The notes: generated by a model from the sequence alone, not told the origin. 64,000 nt of DNA from Gammaproteobacteria bacterium (GCA_019634835.1 JAHCAO010000002.1:158169-222168); one strand, 5' to 3'. Counted from the stretch's first letter, positions 26,163 through 35,652 are shown. A program made the numbers and translations.

Positions 26163-27461
26163 TTACTGCAATATCCCCTTGAAATCCAACGCCAACCGCT
26201 TTAAATCAAGTCGGTTCAAGAACAGTGAATAAACCATCCAAGCACTGACTGCTGCAATGTCTGTAAACTGAGGTGGCACATATCGAGGCGGTGTAATGAT
26301 GCCTTCATCAAGCAAATCTGATAATATGTGTAAATCTTCTAAAGTAGTTTTACCAACAAATAACAATGGAATCCGTTTCACTAAACCACGTTGCACAGCA
26401 AGGCGCATAAAATTATAAATTAAAATAAAACCCTTACTATAAGATAAATCTTTGGTATATGGGCCGCCTTCTGGGGTACTACCGCGAAAGACTCGTATGG
26501 TAGATTGATAACTATCACCCTCATCTAATCCTTGTTCACGACAAAACTGAAAAACATCAAAAAAATTTGCACCTTCTTCTGCCATGTTAACTGCGCTAAT
26601 ACGATTAGTTAACCGTCGTACTCTTCCTGGATAGGAAGAAAATGTAAATATCTCCGTAATAATTGCTAAGCCTTCTTGTGTGACGGTTGAAGATGGTGGG
26701 CCTTTGCTTAAAAAAGTACATATCGGCTGCGACATACCATTCAATGTTGTACCCAAATGCACCCAACCTTCATGGGTTTCAAAGGTGCGAATTTCACGCA
26801 AACTAAATTTTAACCCATCATGAATTTTTATCCGATCTGCACCTGCAGCAGCATCAGCAATAATACCATCACTTAATTCAACACGAATATTTTTTCGATC
26901 AGAAAAATAAACACCTAAACGTTCGCTCAGCATTGCTACTGCATCCGCGCTGGTATACCTTGGCACATCAGCATCTGTTTTCACTTTATCTTTAATTTTT
27001 GCCAGCGTGTTAGTGACTAAGGTAGCTAAGTCTTTCAATGTCGGTGCACCAACATGAAACGCATCTGCTGAACTTCCATATAGTTCTTGCGAAATTTCAG
27101 TGAATCTTGATGTACCACGCGCCTCTAACATATCGATCACACGACAATATTCATAACACATACGCTGCATGATGCTACCCACACCGCTATATTGCCCTAG
27201 CTGACGACGGATGCTCTTATCGATGTCATGAAACTCCGCTTTCTTTTTATCAGGATCAAACGAAAGGGGATTTTTTTGCCTGTAATATTCCTTATCAATA
27301 GGAGGTAATTTTTTATACTTACTTTTTATAAAGTATTCTTCAACGCTTTTATCCCATTTCAATGCATCAAGAATACGAATTGGCTTTTGGGCTGCCACAA
27401 TTTTTTCAGACAGCTCATAAACGACTTGCTCGTACTCTCCGACGATCCCAGTATGTGTCAT
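26163..27461 (-). CDS. DUF1704 (QEGLA-motif) metallopeptidase-like protein
   Basis: A 432-residue protein of the family annotated flavohemoglobin expression-modulating QEGLA motif protein. A zinc-protease-like site is visible as THEGWVHLGTTLNG (HExxxH), followed by the defining VTQEGLAII. Human relatives (MATCAP) are tubulin tyrosine carboxypeptidases, so a carboxypeptidase activity is likely; the bacterial substrate is unknown. There is no signal peptide. The gene stands between two inverted-repeat structures. Confidence 0.85.
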   Translation of the reverse strand: MTHTGIVGEYEQVVYELSEKIVAAQKPIRILDALKWDKSVEEYFIKSKYKKLPPIDKEYYRQKNPLSFDPDKKKAEFHDIDKSIRRQLGQYSGVGSIMQRMCYEYCRVIDMLEARGTSRFTEISQELYGSSADAFHVGAPTLKDLATLVTNTLAKIKDKVKTDADVPRYTSADAVAMLSERLGVYFSDRKNIRVELSDGIIADAAAGADRIKIHDGLKFSLREIRTFETHEGWVHLGTTLNGMSQPICTFLSKGPPSSTVTQEGLAIITEIFTFSSYPGRVRRLTNRISAVNMAEEGANFFDVFQFCREQGLDEGDSYQSTIRVFRGSTPEGGPYTKDLSYSKGFILIYNFMRLAVQRGLVKRIPLLFVGKTTLEDLHILSDLLDEGIITPPRYVPPQFTDIAAVSAWMVYSLFLNRLDLKRLALDFKGILQ

Positions 27462-27589
27462 GGAAAGCAGACCTTTTCTACCTCACATTTCTTAATTATA
27501 CCTCAAATTTTGTCCATCCTGGGGATTCAATTAACCTAAATAAACACGCTGAAAAACAAGATCAAAGCCCTAATAACCATAAATGTTCA

Positions 27590-27742
27590 GCGATAGTAGT
27601 ATCTGAGCCAGCCTACCCCTTGTATTTTTTATATTCGGTCGTAAAAGATGTTTCCCTTCTGACTTTTGCTAAAGTGGACTCCTGTCCACTTTTCCTCATA
27701 TAAAAAATACAAGGGGTAGGCTGGCTCAGATACTACTATCGC
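27590..27742. repeat. 45-bp inverted-repeat element
   Basis: Perfect 45-bp arms (27590-27634 and 27698-27742) begin with gcgatagtagtatctgagcc and its complement. The 63-bp interior contains a further hairpin (aagtggac..gtccactt near 27671-27692). Just outside, atgttc and gaacat extend the symmetry. It occupies the gap between the DksA-like gene and the DUF1704 gene and codes for nothing. It looks like an intact MITE. Confidence 0.8.
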
Positions 27743-27749
27743 GAACATA

Positions 27750-27971
27750 CTAATAATCCGCAAATAATGATTTCCTGCGCTCAGACTCAGTTGCACATGG
27801 TACGCAAAGTTTAAATCCTAATTTTTGCCTTTCTCCAGGGATATTATCACCACATTCTATGCAACATTCAGAGCCTTTTGTCCATACAGCGGTGCTCTGG
27901 CGAATCTTGCTGAGTGCGCGAGACACTTCACCATCAATCAGGTCATTTGCTAAATCAATTTCATCTACCAT
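27750..27971 (-). CDS. DksA/TraR C4-type zinc-finger protein
   Basis: A 73-residue protein of the short TraR/YbiI type. A helical N-terminus is followed by a four-cysteine zinc finger, CIECGDNIPGERQ...LCVPCATESE, with the usual CxxC-x17-CxxC spacing. Family members bind in the RNA polymerase secondary channel and change promoter choice; whether this short form still does so is not known. Its 3' end is 8 bp from the large inverted repeat. Confidence 0.85.
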   Translation of the reverse strand: MVDEIDLANDLIDGEVSRALSKIRQSTAVWTKGSECCIECGDNIPGERQKLGFKLCVPCATESERRKSLFADY

Positions 27972-28046
27972 ATCACCACCTCACCTCTAAGTACTAAAAA
28001 AGGCGGGTATTCTACTTGAACATGATGATATGTCAAGAGTAAATCA

Positions 28047-28775
28047 TTACGAAAAATCCCCATAATACAATTGCAAAGCCGTCAAAACAGCAATAGTTGC
28101 CGTTTCTGTCCGTAATATCCGCGGGCCTAAATTTAAAGGAACAAACCCCTGCTGGACTGCCTCAACCACCTCACGTTCACTTAAACCCCCTTCAGGACCA
28201 ATAAGCAGAGCCACTGTCGCTTTCTCTGGTAATTTTACGGCTGGCAGCTTATTTTTGATATGCGGTGACAACACAAAACAAAAATCTGCCTTAATATAAG
28301 ACAGCCATTCTTTAAGCGCGACTGGTGCTGCTACAGTAGGCAATCGGTTCCGCCCAGATTGCTCACAAGCACTAATCACAATGGCTTGCCAATGCTGTAG
28401 ACGTTTTTCTTCGCGGCGTTGATCTAACCTCACGTTACATCGCTCTGTTACGACCGGAGTAATGTTAGCCGCTCCCAACTCGACTGCTTTTTGTATAATA
28501 AAATCCATTTTCTCTCCGTGTGTGAGGCCCTGAGCCAAATGAATTTTGATAGGAGGCTCTAGTTCGCGCGGCCTAAATTCTATTGTCTCAACTTCAACGT
28601 TTTTTTTACCTATATGGGTAATAACAGCCACATATTCACCCCCTAGCCCATTAAAAAGCGTCATTTCATCACCCATACGCGCCCGCAGTACTCGTGCAAG
28701 ATGATGACTCGCTTTATCATCTAAGTTGATTTTACAGTGAAGCCCAAGAGGAACAGATTGATAAATACGTGACAT
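28047..28775 (-). CDS. rsmE: 16S rRNA m3U1498 methyltransferase
   Basis: A 242-residue SPOUT methyltransferase. N-terminal PUA-like part has HHLARVLRARMGDEM; the SAM-binding knot is LLIGPEGGLSEREV and LGPRILRTETATIAVLTAL. It methylates U1498 in the decoding centre of 16S rRNA. The preceding gene ends 7 bp upstream, so they are probably cotranscribed. Confidence 0.95.
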   Translation of the reverse strand: MSRIYQSVPLGLHCKINLDDKASHHLARVLRARMGDEMTLFNGLGGEYVAVITHIGKKNVEVETIEFRPRELEPPIKIHLAQGLTHGEKMDFIIQKAVELGAANITPVVTERCNVRLDQRREEKRLQHWQAIVISACEQSGRNRLPTVAAPVALKEWLSYIKADFCFVLSPHIKNKLPAVKLPEKATVALLIGPEGGLSEREVVEAVQQGFVPLNLGPRILRTETATIAVLTALQLYYGDFS

Positions 28776-28782
28776 AATGTGA

Positions 28783-29136
28783 TCAAGAAACTTTAATTAG
28801 CATATATTCCTCGACCGGCTGCCCACCAATCAAGTGTTCTTGTATGATTCTTTCTAACACATCAGGAGTACATGAGTGATACCATACGGCATCAGGATAA
28901 ACAACAGCAATAGGCCCTTGTTGGCACACTCTCAAGCAATTCACTTTGGACCGATAAATTCCTCCTTGATCAGTTAAATGCAACTCCTTTAAACGATTTT
29001 TGAGATACTCCCAGGATCTTAGTCCAGCTGCAAGGTCGCAGCACTTAGGTACAGACTGGTCACAGCATAAAAAAATATGCCTTTTAATATCCGCCAAGTG
29101 TAATTTTTTGATTTTATACTTTAATGATTCATCCAT
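28783..29136 (-). CDS. Thioredoxin-like [2Fe-2S] ferredoxin domain protein
   Basis: A 117-residue protein (start [11 protein letters not shown]; a TTG seven codons earlier is also open). The thioredoxin-like ferredoxin signature is present: [18 protein letters not shown], about 38 residues, then [22 protein letters not shown]. The cysteines bind a 2Fe-2S cluster as in NuoE and (2Fe-2S) ferredoxin domain proteins. An electron-transfer role is inferred; the partner is unknown. Operon with rsmE. Confidence 0.82.
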   Translation of the reverse strand: MDESLKYKIKKLHLADIKRHIFLCCDQSVPKCCDLAAGLRSWEYLKNRLKELHLTDQGGIYRSKVNCLRVCQQGPIAVVYPDAVWYHSCTPDVLERIIQEHLIGGQPVEEYMLIKVS

Positions 29137-29262
29137 TGCTTGCCAGCCTTTAGCCAAAATGTTGCGTGATTACAACGTCACTTTGTTTAAGTATCATGTG
29201 ACTTACGTTTATACGATATTCACGTTATTATACGCGTTCGAAAAATAGCCAGGTATAAAAAA

Positions 29263-30582
29263 GTGAATAAGCTTTACATCCAAACTCATGGTTGCCAAAT
29301 GAACGAGTACGATTCCAATAAAATGGCAGACGTATTATTAGCATCACACCAATTGGTAAAAACAGAAACCCCAGAAGAAGCGGATGTATTACTGCTGAAT
29401 ACCTGTTCAATACGCGAGAAAGCTCAGGAAAAAGTTTTTTCAGAATTAGGCCGCTGGCGTGCTCTCAAAAATAAAAAACCTCATTTAATCATTGGAGTAG
29501 GTGGTTGTGTAGCAAGCCAAGAAGGTGCCGCAATCTTACAACGTGCCCCATTTATTGATTTGATTTTCGGTCCCCAAACCATTCATCGCTTAGGTGAAAT
29601 GCTAATAGAACGAAAACTCAAACAAAAAACTGTCGTTGATATTAGCTTTCCTGAAATTGAAAAATTTGACCGTCTCCCTGAACCTCGTTCCGACGGCCCT
29701 ACTGCGTTTGTCACTATCATGGAAGGCTGCAGTAAGTATTGCAGTTTCTGTGTTGTACCTTATACTCGCGGCGAGGAAATCAGCCGCCCCCTTGATGATG
29801 TCTTAGCCGAAATAGTCAGTCTAACCAGACAAGGAGTCAAAGAAATTACGTTGTTAGGTCAAAATGTAAATGATTATCGCGGCCCCACCTATGAAGGAGA
29901 CGTTGCTGATCTGGCAACTCTTATTGATTACACAGCAGCGATAGATGGCATAGAACGTATCCGCTTCACAACCTCACATCCTCTCGCCTTTTCTAACCGA
30001 TTGATCCAAGCCTATGCAGAAACACCCCAGCTTGCCAATCATTTACACTTACCCGTACAAAGCGGTTCCGACCGCATTCTCATGGCCATGAAGCGCGGTT
30101 ATACCGCATTAGAATATAAAGCAAAAATCCGTCGCTTACGTAAAATACGGCCTGATATTAGTATCTCATCCGATTTTATTATTGGGTTTCCCGGAGAAAC
30201 TGATGAAGATTTTGAAGCTACCATGGATCTTATTCATGATATTGGCTTTGACAACTCATTTAGCTTTATCTATAGCGCGAGGCCAGGTACCCCAGCAGCA
30301 CAATTACTTGATGATGTACCAATGGAAGTGAAAAAGCAACGTCTTGCTATCCTGCAAAACCGCATCCTTCAAAATACACACCACATTAGTGAGAGTATGA
30401 TAGGTAGTATTCAAAAAGTTATCGTTTCTGGACGTGCCGTCAAACATCCCGATCAAATTTCTGGTCGAACCGAGAATAACCGCGTAGTCAACTTTACTGG
30501 TAGTCCTCAATTCATTGGCCAACTGGTATCGGTAAAAATTAATGAAGCCCTTCCCAACTCCTTACGAGGTGAGATGGTTTAA
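29263..30582 (+). CDS. miaB: tRNA-2-methylthio-N6-dimethylallyladenosine synthase MiaB
   Basis: A 439-residue radical-SAM methylthiotransferase. The N-terminal domain binds one cluster through Cys at [21 protein letters not shown] and [11 protein letters not shown]. The radical-SAM motif is [16 protein letters not shown] (CxxxCxxC), and a C-terminal TRAM domain follows. It modifies A37 of tRNAs reading UNN codons. The start is a GTG (29263). Next come phoH-ybeY-corC, the common miaB-phoH-ybeY-corC order. Confidence 0.96.
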   Translation: MNKLYIQTHGCQMNEYDSNKMADVLLASHQLVKTETPEEADVLLLNTCSIREKAQEKVFSELGRWRALKNKKPHLIIGVGGCVASQEGAAILQRAPFIDLIFGPQTIHRLGEMLIERKLKQKTVVDISFPEIEKFDRLPEPRSDGPTAFVTIMEGCSKYCSFCVVPYTRGEEISRPLDDVLAEIVSLTRQGVKEITLLGQNVNDYRGPTYEGDVADLATLIDYTAAIDGIERIRFTTSHPLAFSNRLIQAYAETPQLANHLHLPVQSGSDRILMAMKRGYTALEYKAKIRRLRKIRPDISISSDFIIGFPGETDEDFEATMDLIHDIGFDNSFSFIYSARPGTPAAQLLDDVPMEVKKQRLAILQNRILQNTHHISESMIGSIQKVIVSGRAVKHPDQISGRTENNRVVNFTGSPQFIGQLVSVKINEALPNSLRGEMV

Positions 30583-30757
30583 CCTAAAAATGGCGTTGGC
30601 TACCAAAAAAAGAATGGAAATCAAATCGCTATAGGGGCGAGCTCATATAAGATCCTAGCCAGCGAGGATAAATTTTAATAAAATTTTACTAGTAAAAAGT
30701 AAGGCAAGTTAGACTATAATTAGAGTAACAGGATAACTAGGAGGATTATTAATACAG

Positions 30758-31735
30758 TTGAATACTCTCCTCTACTCTGAAATCTTAACATTAGCACCCG
30801 AAGACAATCATCGATTGTTTAATCTCTGTGGTCAATTAAACGAACACTTAAAACTTATTGAAAAACGCTTGGGCGTAATGATCAAGCAGCGAGGCCATAC
30901 CTTTTCTGTCAGTGGTGATCGATCTGCTGTGAAACAAGCCTGTCATACCCTGAATAACCTTTATCAGGAGACCAAAAACGTGCATACACTTGAACCTAAA
31001 GAAGTACATCTTTATTTACAAACTGTAGGTAAAAGAGGCACAAACATTTCCCAGGAAGAACAAATGGAAGTTCGCATACGGAAAGGTGTCATTACAGCAA
31101 GAGGAGAAAACCAAGTCCACTATCTTCGTAGTATTTTACAAAATGACATTAATTTTGGAATTGGACCCGCTGGTACGGGAAAAACGTATCTTGCGGTTGC
31201 CTGCGCAGTACAAGCATTGGAAACTGAGCGTGTTAGCCGTCTTATTCTTGTCAGACCTATTGTAGAAGCCGGTGAAAAACTAGGATTTCTGCCTGGAGAC
31301 ATCGCACAAAAAGTACACCCTTACCTGCGTCCACTTTATGACGCTCTTTATGAAATGATGGGATTTGATAAAGTGAATCAATTGATTGAACGAGACATTA
31401 TTGAGCTCTTGCCACTTGCTTATATGCGCGGTCGCTCATTAAATGATTCGTTCATTATCTTAGATGAAGGCCAGAATACCACTATTGAGCAAATGAAAAT
31501 GTTCCTTACCCGCATTGGCTTTAACTCCAAAGCTGTTATTACAGGTGATATCACGCAAATTGACTTGAACAATCGCCGTGATTCTGGATTGATACATACT
31601 AGTGAAGTGCTAAGAAATATTCCTGGCATCAGTTTTACACAATTCCAAGTGTCTGACGTGGTGCGTCACCCCTTAGTTCAAACTATTGTTGAAGCTTACG
31701 AAAAACATGAAAAAAATAATGATAAAATCAAATAA
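30758..31735 (+). CDS. phoH: PhoH-like ATPase (YbeZ)
   Basis: A 325-residue P-loop protein with Walker A GIGPAGTGKTYLA and Walker B SFIILDEGQNTT. A KH-like N-terminal part precedes the ATPase. It works with YbeY in rRNA processing. No ATG fits; the start is a TTG at 30758 about 12 nt after a strong AGGAGG (30740-30745). A TATAAT at 30715-30720 could be the -10 of its own promoter, as miaB ends 175 bp upstream. Confidence 0.93.
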   Translation: MNTLLYSEILTLAPEDNHRLFNLCGQLNEHLKLIEKRLGVMIKQRGHTFSVSGDRSAVKQACHTLNNLYQETKNVHTLEPKEVHLYLQTVGKRGTNISQEEQMEVRIRKGVITARGENQVHYLRSILQNDINFGIGPAGTGKTYLAVACAVQALETERVSRLILVRPIVEAGEKLGFLPGDIAQKVHPYLRPLYDALYEMMGFDKVNQLIERDIIELLPLAYMRGRSLNDSFIILDEGQNTTIEQMKMFLTRIGFNSKAVITGDITQIDLNNRRDSGLIHTSEVLRNIPGISFTQFQVSDVVRHPLVQTIVEAYEKHEKNNDKIK

Positions 31736-31800
31736 CGCATAGAAAACCCTACCGCTTGCATGCGGTGAGGCTTGTGCGATCTTATTAGAAGTGTGAATTT

Positions 31801-32274
31801 ATGTACTCCATTATCATTCAACTCGCTACGAATAAAACACTTGTACCAAAACGCTCGCTATTAAAAAAATGGGCCCAAAAAGCATTAAGTAGAAAAATTG
31901 AATCTGGTGAAATCACTATTCGTATTGTGGACAGTGAAGAAATGTCCGAATTAAATCACACCTATCGCCACAAAACAGGGCCAACCAATGTATTATCCTT
32001 TCCTTTTACCCTACCGGAAAATATTAATTTGGATATTCCCATGTTAGGCGATATTGTAATTTGTGCTGAAATCGTCAATAAAGAAGCAAAAGAGCAACAC
32101 AAGTCACAACAAGCCCATTGGGCACATATGATTGTGCATGGAATTTTTCACCTTCTTGGCTATGATCATGAAAAGGAAAGTGAAGCTATTGTGATGGAAG
32201 CGCTTGAGATTGAAATCATGCAATCGTTAGGATTTGCAAATCCCTATGAGACTGGAGAAAATGAACCACTATGA
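31801..32274 (+). CDS. ybeY: Endoribonuclease YbeY (rRNA maturation)
   Basis: A 157-residue zinc metalloprotein. The ligand motif HGIFHLLGYDHE (HxxxHxxxxxH) and NVLSFPF are intact. It helps mature the 3' end of 16S rRNA and takes part in ribosome quality control. Its stop overlaps the corC start (ATGA). Confidence 0.95.
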   Translation: MYSIIIQLATNKTLVPKRSLLKKWAQKALSRKIESGEITIRIVDSEEMSELNHTYRHKTGPTNVLSFPFTLPENINLDIPMLGDIVICAEIVNKEAKEQHKSQQAHWAHMIVHGIFHLLGYDHEKESEAIVMEALEIEIMQSLGFANPYETGENEPL

Positions 32275-33131
32275 CTGAAAAACGTGAAGCAGAAAAAATC
32301 CAGATAAAATCTCGTTCTTGGTTAGAACGTTTGGCTGCATTACTTGCAGGCGAGCCACAGAACAGAGATCAGCTCATGGAAGTATTGCGCGATGCCGAAG
32401 AACGTGACGTATTAAGCACAGAAATGTTAGGTATGATCGAGCGCATTCTTCAAGTATCAGAAATGCAAGTACGTGAAGTCATGGTACCCAAAGCACAAAT
32501 GATCACGATAGAAAACCATAGTACGCTCGAGAAATTACTACCTATTGTGATTGAGTCCGGCCACTCACGCTTTCCTGTTTTTGACCCAGTTGATGGCGAT
32601 ATTGTCGGCATGTTGCTTGCTAAAGATATTCTTCAATTTTTCTTCCACCAAAACGCGGAAGAATTCAATATGTCTCGTGTTATCCGTCCGCCCGTATTTA
32701 TACCGCAAAGTAAGCGTTTGGATATTTTATTGCGAGAATTCCGTATCAACCGCAACCACATTGCAATTGTTCTAGACGAATATGGTCATGTTGCAGGACT
32801 AGTCACTATTGAAGACGTATTGGAGCAAATCGTCGGTGAAATCGAAGATGAATATGACATGGAAGAAGATGACATTTACATCAAAAAACACGATGATGAT
32901 ACTTACATAGTTAAAGCAAAAACACCGATTGACGAGTTTAATGTCTATTTTCACTCCGATTTCAGTGATGAAGAATATGACACCATTGGCGGTCTCATCT
33001 TTAAACATTTTGCACATTTACCTAAGCGTGGCGAAAGCCTTAAACTCAACAATTACCGCTTTAAAGTATTACACAGCGACAACCGGCGTATTTATTTGCT
33101 AGAAGTAAAAAAGATAAAGAAGAAAATGTAG
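32271..33131 (+). CDS. corC: CorC/HlyC family CBS-domain protein
   Basis: A 286-residue cytosolic protein: a helical N-terminus, two CBS domains (about 70-190, including VMVPKAQMITIE, SRFPVFDP, IVLDEYGHVAGLVTIEDVLEQIVG) and a C-terminal CorC_HlyC domain (YIVKAKTPIDEFN). It has no membrane spans, as in E. coli CorC (292 residues), linked to magnesium/cobalt efflux. Coupled to ybeY by a 4-bp overlap. Confidence 0.93.
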   Translation: MTEKREAEKIQIKSRSWLERLAALLAGEPQNRDQLMEVLRDAEERDVLSTEMLGMIERILQVSEMQVREVMVPKAQMITIENHSTLEKLLPIVIESGHSRFPVFDPVDGDIVGMLLAKDILQFFFHQNAEEFNMSRVIRPPVFIPQSKRLDILLREFRINRNHIAIVLDEYGHVAGLVTIEDVLEQIVGEIEDEYDMEEDDIYIKKHDDDTYIVKAKTPIDEFNVYFHSDFSDEEYDTIGGLIFKHFAHLPKRGESLKLNNYRFKVLHSDNRRIYLLEVKKIKKKM

Positions 33132-33234
33132 GGCCTCGTTGACTATTGGATTTTCAACAGGCTCTAAATGCTCTCTAAATGCTTAAATAAATTCACCAAT
33201 CTATTTCACATCTGCGTCCCTATGACTTCCTAGA

Positions 33235-33262
33235 TTGACCTGGCCTTCAACCCTGCTATACT
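33235..33262 (+). promoter_or_regulatory. Promoter of tRNA-Leu(CAA)
   Basis: -35 TTGACC (33235-33240) and -10 TATACT (33257-33262) with 16-bp spacing. The following tgcgcggtc is a GC-rich discriminator, typical of stringently controlled stable-RNA promoters. The tRNA starts 13 bp after the -10. Confidence 0.65.
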
Positions 33263-33274
33263 TGCGCGGTCTAT

Positions 33275-33358
33275 GCCGGGGTGGCGGAACTGGTAGACGC
33301 GCCGGTCTCAAAAACCGGTGAGGGTGACCTCATGCCGGTTCGATTCCGGCCCTCGGCA
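33275..33358 (+). tRNA. tRNA-Leu (anticodon CAA)
   Basis: A class II tRNA with an acceptor stem gccgggg paired to cctcggc (one G-U), the D-arm ggcggaactggtagacgc, anticodon loop ctCAAaa on a ccggt/accgg stem, a long variable arm and T-loop gttcgattc. The anticodon CAA reads TTG. CCA is not encoded. Confidence 0.95.
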
Positions 33359-33440
33359 AATGTACAAACTGACTACTTGACTCAAAAATCACCGATATTA
33401 GCTCGTCTATTGTTAAACTACTTATGTGCTATGTACCTAC

Positions 33441-33516
33441 GTCCCGGTGGCACAGTGGATAGCGCAGCCCCCTCCTAAGGGGCAGGTCGGAGGTTCGAAT
33501 CCTCTCCGGGACGCCA
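33441..33516 (+). tRNA. tRNA-Arg (anticodon CCT)
   Basis: A complete 76-nt cloverleaf: acceptor gtcccgg/ccgggac, D-arm gcacagtggatagcgc, anticodon loop ctCCTaa on a gcccc/ggggc stem, T-loop gttcgaatc, discriminator G and encoded CCA. It reads AGG. Its 3' half is the attachment site for the two islands that follow, and the gene stays whole at the left junction. Confidence 0.95.
33471..33514 (+). repeat. Attachment site att 1 (3' part of tRNA-Arg)
   Basis: The 44 bp from the anticodon loop to the discriminator base of tRNA-Arg(CCT) recur exactly at 42295-42338, and over 43 bp with one mismatch at 63319-63361. All are in direct orientation, as expected for tyrosine-integrase attachment sites. 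Confidence 0.9.
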
Positions 33517-33577
33517 TTGAAAAATAAAGGGATTTCTTTTGGGTTTCGCAACGAACAAACTAGGCTTTTTCCATTCC

Positions 33578-33606
33578 GGTACCTATTTGGGTACCTAGAA
33601 ATTGAT
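33578..33606 (+). repeat. Island-1 terminal direct repeat, left copy
   Basis: The stretch ggtacctatttgggtaccta followed by gaaattgatta recurs in similar form at 42155-42184 (ggtacctagataggtgccta, then gaaatggtt). Both copies lie inside island 1, close to its ends. They are candidate integrase arm-binding sites. Confidence 0.5.
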
Positions 33607-33611
33607 TAATA

Positions 33612-34436
33612 CTAGCGAGCAAATAAACATTTAGCGGGTGATAACTGACCGACTATTTCGTTAGTTTCTACATCAATAAGCTGGTTAGACTCATTAATTT
33701 TTAAAGTTAAGATACAATTTGAAAATTCTGTTTTAATATAAATCAAGTCATCCTTGCGGACATATTGATCGCCATTTAAACAAGTCTCCCTTCTGTTCTT
33801 GTCTAACGGGTCTACAAATGTTATTGAATCTTTTTGCATAGTATTTAGTCCATCAATTCTTTCAATAGGTATATCAAGACTTTTGCGTGTAATAAAGTCT
33901 TTAATTGCTTTTTCCTCGGTGGGTACACACAATATTTTATTGATGTTTTTTTTGTTTATTTTAATTCTTCTTCGAACTAATACCTCAAAACGGGCATGAT
34001 CTTGCTCCAGAGCTTTTAATAACGTTCCAATGTCAGAAGTTTTTTCATGTTCTGGCTTAGCAGAGAAGTATCTTCCAGTATTGAAAGGAAAAACAAAAAA
34101 TTCTCTGTTAGGCAAAAGAATTTCTGGATTTATAACAAAGCAGATGGATCCATATGCAGAATTTCCACTATAATCAGACCAATTAGTATTGCCTAAAAAA
34201 ACATAATCAACAAAACCATTTATTGCTTCGGTTCTAGCATCATGCGGTTTTATGTTGTTTAACAGTTGCGGATTATTGTGATAGTGCAACCCAAACAACA
34301 TGGCTTTTGAATATATAAAACCATCATTAATAATGTTGAGAGCGGCATTGGATGATGTCCAATGGTACAAAAAGTACTTGTTTTTGGTTAATACTTTTTT
34401 TAACTGCTCTCTTAAATAATGAGATGGTGTTGTCAT
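33612..34436 (-). CDS. DarT-like ADP-ribosyltransferase, putative toxin/effector
   Basis: A 274-residue cytosolic protein. The pattern of DarT/DUF4433-type ADP-ribosyltransferases can be traced: FLYHWTSSNAALNIINDGFI (His25, NAD-binding), a central SICFVINPEIL strand, NTGRYFSA, and RFEVLVRRRIKI with a candidate catalytic Glu151, followed by the I-hinge INKILCVPTEEKAIKDFI. DarT modifies thymidine in DNA and is usually paired with macrodomain DarG; no macrodomain is here. It is the last gene of a three-gene operon (17-bp gap from the HEPN gene). Assignment rests on motif order only; another ART or an unrelated fold is possible. Confidence 0.45.
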   Translation of the reverse strand: MTTPSHYLREQLKKVLTKNKYFLYHWTSSNAALNIINDGFIYSKAMLFGLHYHNNPQLLNNIKPHDARTEAINGFVDYVFLGNTNWSDYSGNSAYGSICFVINPEILLPNREFFVFPFNTGRYFSAKPEHEKTSDIGTLLKALEQDHARFEVLVRRRIKINKKNINKILCVPTEEKAIKDFITRKSLDIPIERIDGLNTMQKDSITFVDPLDKNRRETCLNGDQYVRKDDLIYIKTEFSNCILTLKINESNQLIDVETNEIVGQLSPAKCLFAR

Positions 34437-34453
34437 AGTATCTGCCTTTTAAT

Positions 34454-35368
34454 TCAATCTTTGTTGCATTTGTGCTCAAATTCGCCCAGACAATTTTCGC
34501 AAATTTTATCTCCGTATTCTTCATTCCATGTTCTTAAATAACAACCTGGAATAAGACCGCTTCCGCAGCCAAAAGGGGCAGAACATTCATCTGCTTTGTC
34601 TTCTTCTTCACAATATGTGCATTTAAATGACTTATTATCTGGAGTCAAAATAAAAGTATGTTTAGAACAATTTGGGCAATCATAGATAGGAGCTTCTAAT
34701 GGATTATATTCTTTAGGATCTAAAGAAGTTCTTCTTTGGACTTCATACAGCTCTACTTGTTCCAAAGCATCAGCGATTTTAATTTGTTCCTCTTTTTTTA
34801 GTCTTTCTTGTTCTACATCTATAAGCTCTTCTAGAATTTCATTCTCTTCTTTGGAAAGATTGCGTTCAATTTTTTTGTGAATATTTTTTTCGATAAATAT
34901 TAAATATATTAGCCTGACATTATCAGAAAAAATTATTTGTAACTCTTTTTCATCGCTTACAGGTAAAAACAAATGCGCTACTTCATTTCTTAAGTCTCTT
35001 AATAAACACAATGTTTCAACAAATTTCTTTTTATCAAAGTCTGATGCAGTAAGATATATATTTAATTCAAGATTATGAGAGAAAAAATTTAAAGCTTGGG
35101 TAAAAGAAATTGTTTCTGCATTTTTTAACTTAAATTTTTCTTCGAATGGTTTATCAAAAATAAGTAATGGGTTTATATCGGCTATAAAATGTTTTAGAGT
35201 AAGCTCGATAAAACGATGAAAATTCATTATGGATTGCTTTAATAAACCGGTGTCATTATTTTCGCAATATTCATAATTATACTTAAGAGCATATTTTAGA
35301 GCCTCTATTGCTTCTTTAAGTAATTTTTCTGCTAAGTCATTTAATTCATTTTGATTAACTCGTGCCAT
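34454..35368 (-). CDS. HEPN-like RNase domain with C-terminal zinc ribbons
   Basis: A 304-residue protein starting MARVNQNELND (ATG 35368, GGAG six bases upstream). The first 150 residues are helical and end in LLRDLRNEVAHLFLP, where R127-x4-H132 matches the Rx4-6H catalytic motif of HEPN RNases. A charged coiled-coil region (about 165-205) leads to a cysteine-rich end: CPNCSKH...FKCTYCEEED, then CSAPFGCGSGLIPGC and ICENCLGEFEHKC, enough for two or three zinc sites. I know no named family with this layout. It lies 26 bp after an XRE regulator and 17 bp before the ADP-ribosyltransferase gene. Confidence 0.6.
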   Translation of the reverse strand: MARVNQNELNDLAEKLLKEAIEALKYALKYNYEYCENNDTGLLKQSIMNFHRFIELTLKHFIADINPLLIFDKPFEEKFKLKNAETISFTQALNFFSHNLELNIYLTASDFDKKKFVETLCLLRDLRNEVAHLFLPVSDEKELQIIFSDNVRLIYLIFIEKNIHKKIERNLSKEENEILEELIDVEQERLKKEEQIKIADALEQVELYEVQRRTSLDPKEYNPLEAPIYDCPNCSKHTFILTPDNKSFKCTYCEEEDKADECSAPFGCGSGLIPGCYLRTWNEEYGDKICENCLGEFEHKCNKD

Positions 35369-35394
35369 CAATATCTCCACGAAACTAAATGAAG

Positions 35395-35634
35395 TTAATC
35401 AATTTGTAATGTCCTAATTGAGGGGAATAATTCGCCTACATCTACTTTAAGGCATTTGGCAATTCGTATCAAATTGATTGCAGCTATATTACGCTCACCT
35501 CGCTCAACAGATCCCATATAGGTGCGATCTAACCCCACCTCGTAGGCGAAATTCTCTTGAGAAAACCCCTTCTCTTTTCGGAGCTCCCTTATTCTTTTTC
35601 CTAATTTAACCAACGCTGGATGTTTTTTACGCAT
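35395..35634 (-). CDS. XRE-family regulator (R-M controller-like)
   Basis: A 79-residue single-domain HTH_3 protein: LGKRIRELRKEKGFSQENFA, then LDRTYMGSVERGERN and a C-terminal dimer helix KCLKVDVGELF. The small size and RTYMGSVERGERN recognition helix resemble controller (C) proteins of restriction-modification systems. It heads the operon with the HEPN and ART genes, 26 bp ahead of the HEPN start, and probably autoregulates through the palindrome at 35653-35664. Confidence 0.88.
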   Translation of the reverse strand: MRKKHPALVKLGKRIRELRKEKGFSQENFAYEVGLDRTYMGSVERGERNIAAINLIRIAKCLKVDVGELFPSIRTLQID

Positions 35635-35652
35635 TACTATAGAATATGTGCC

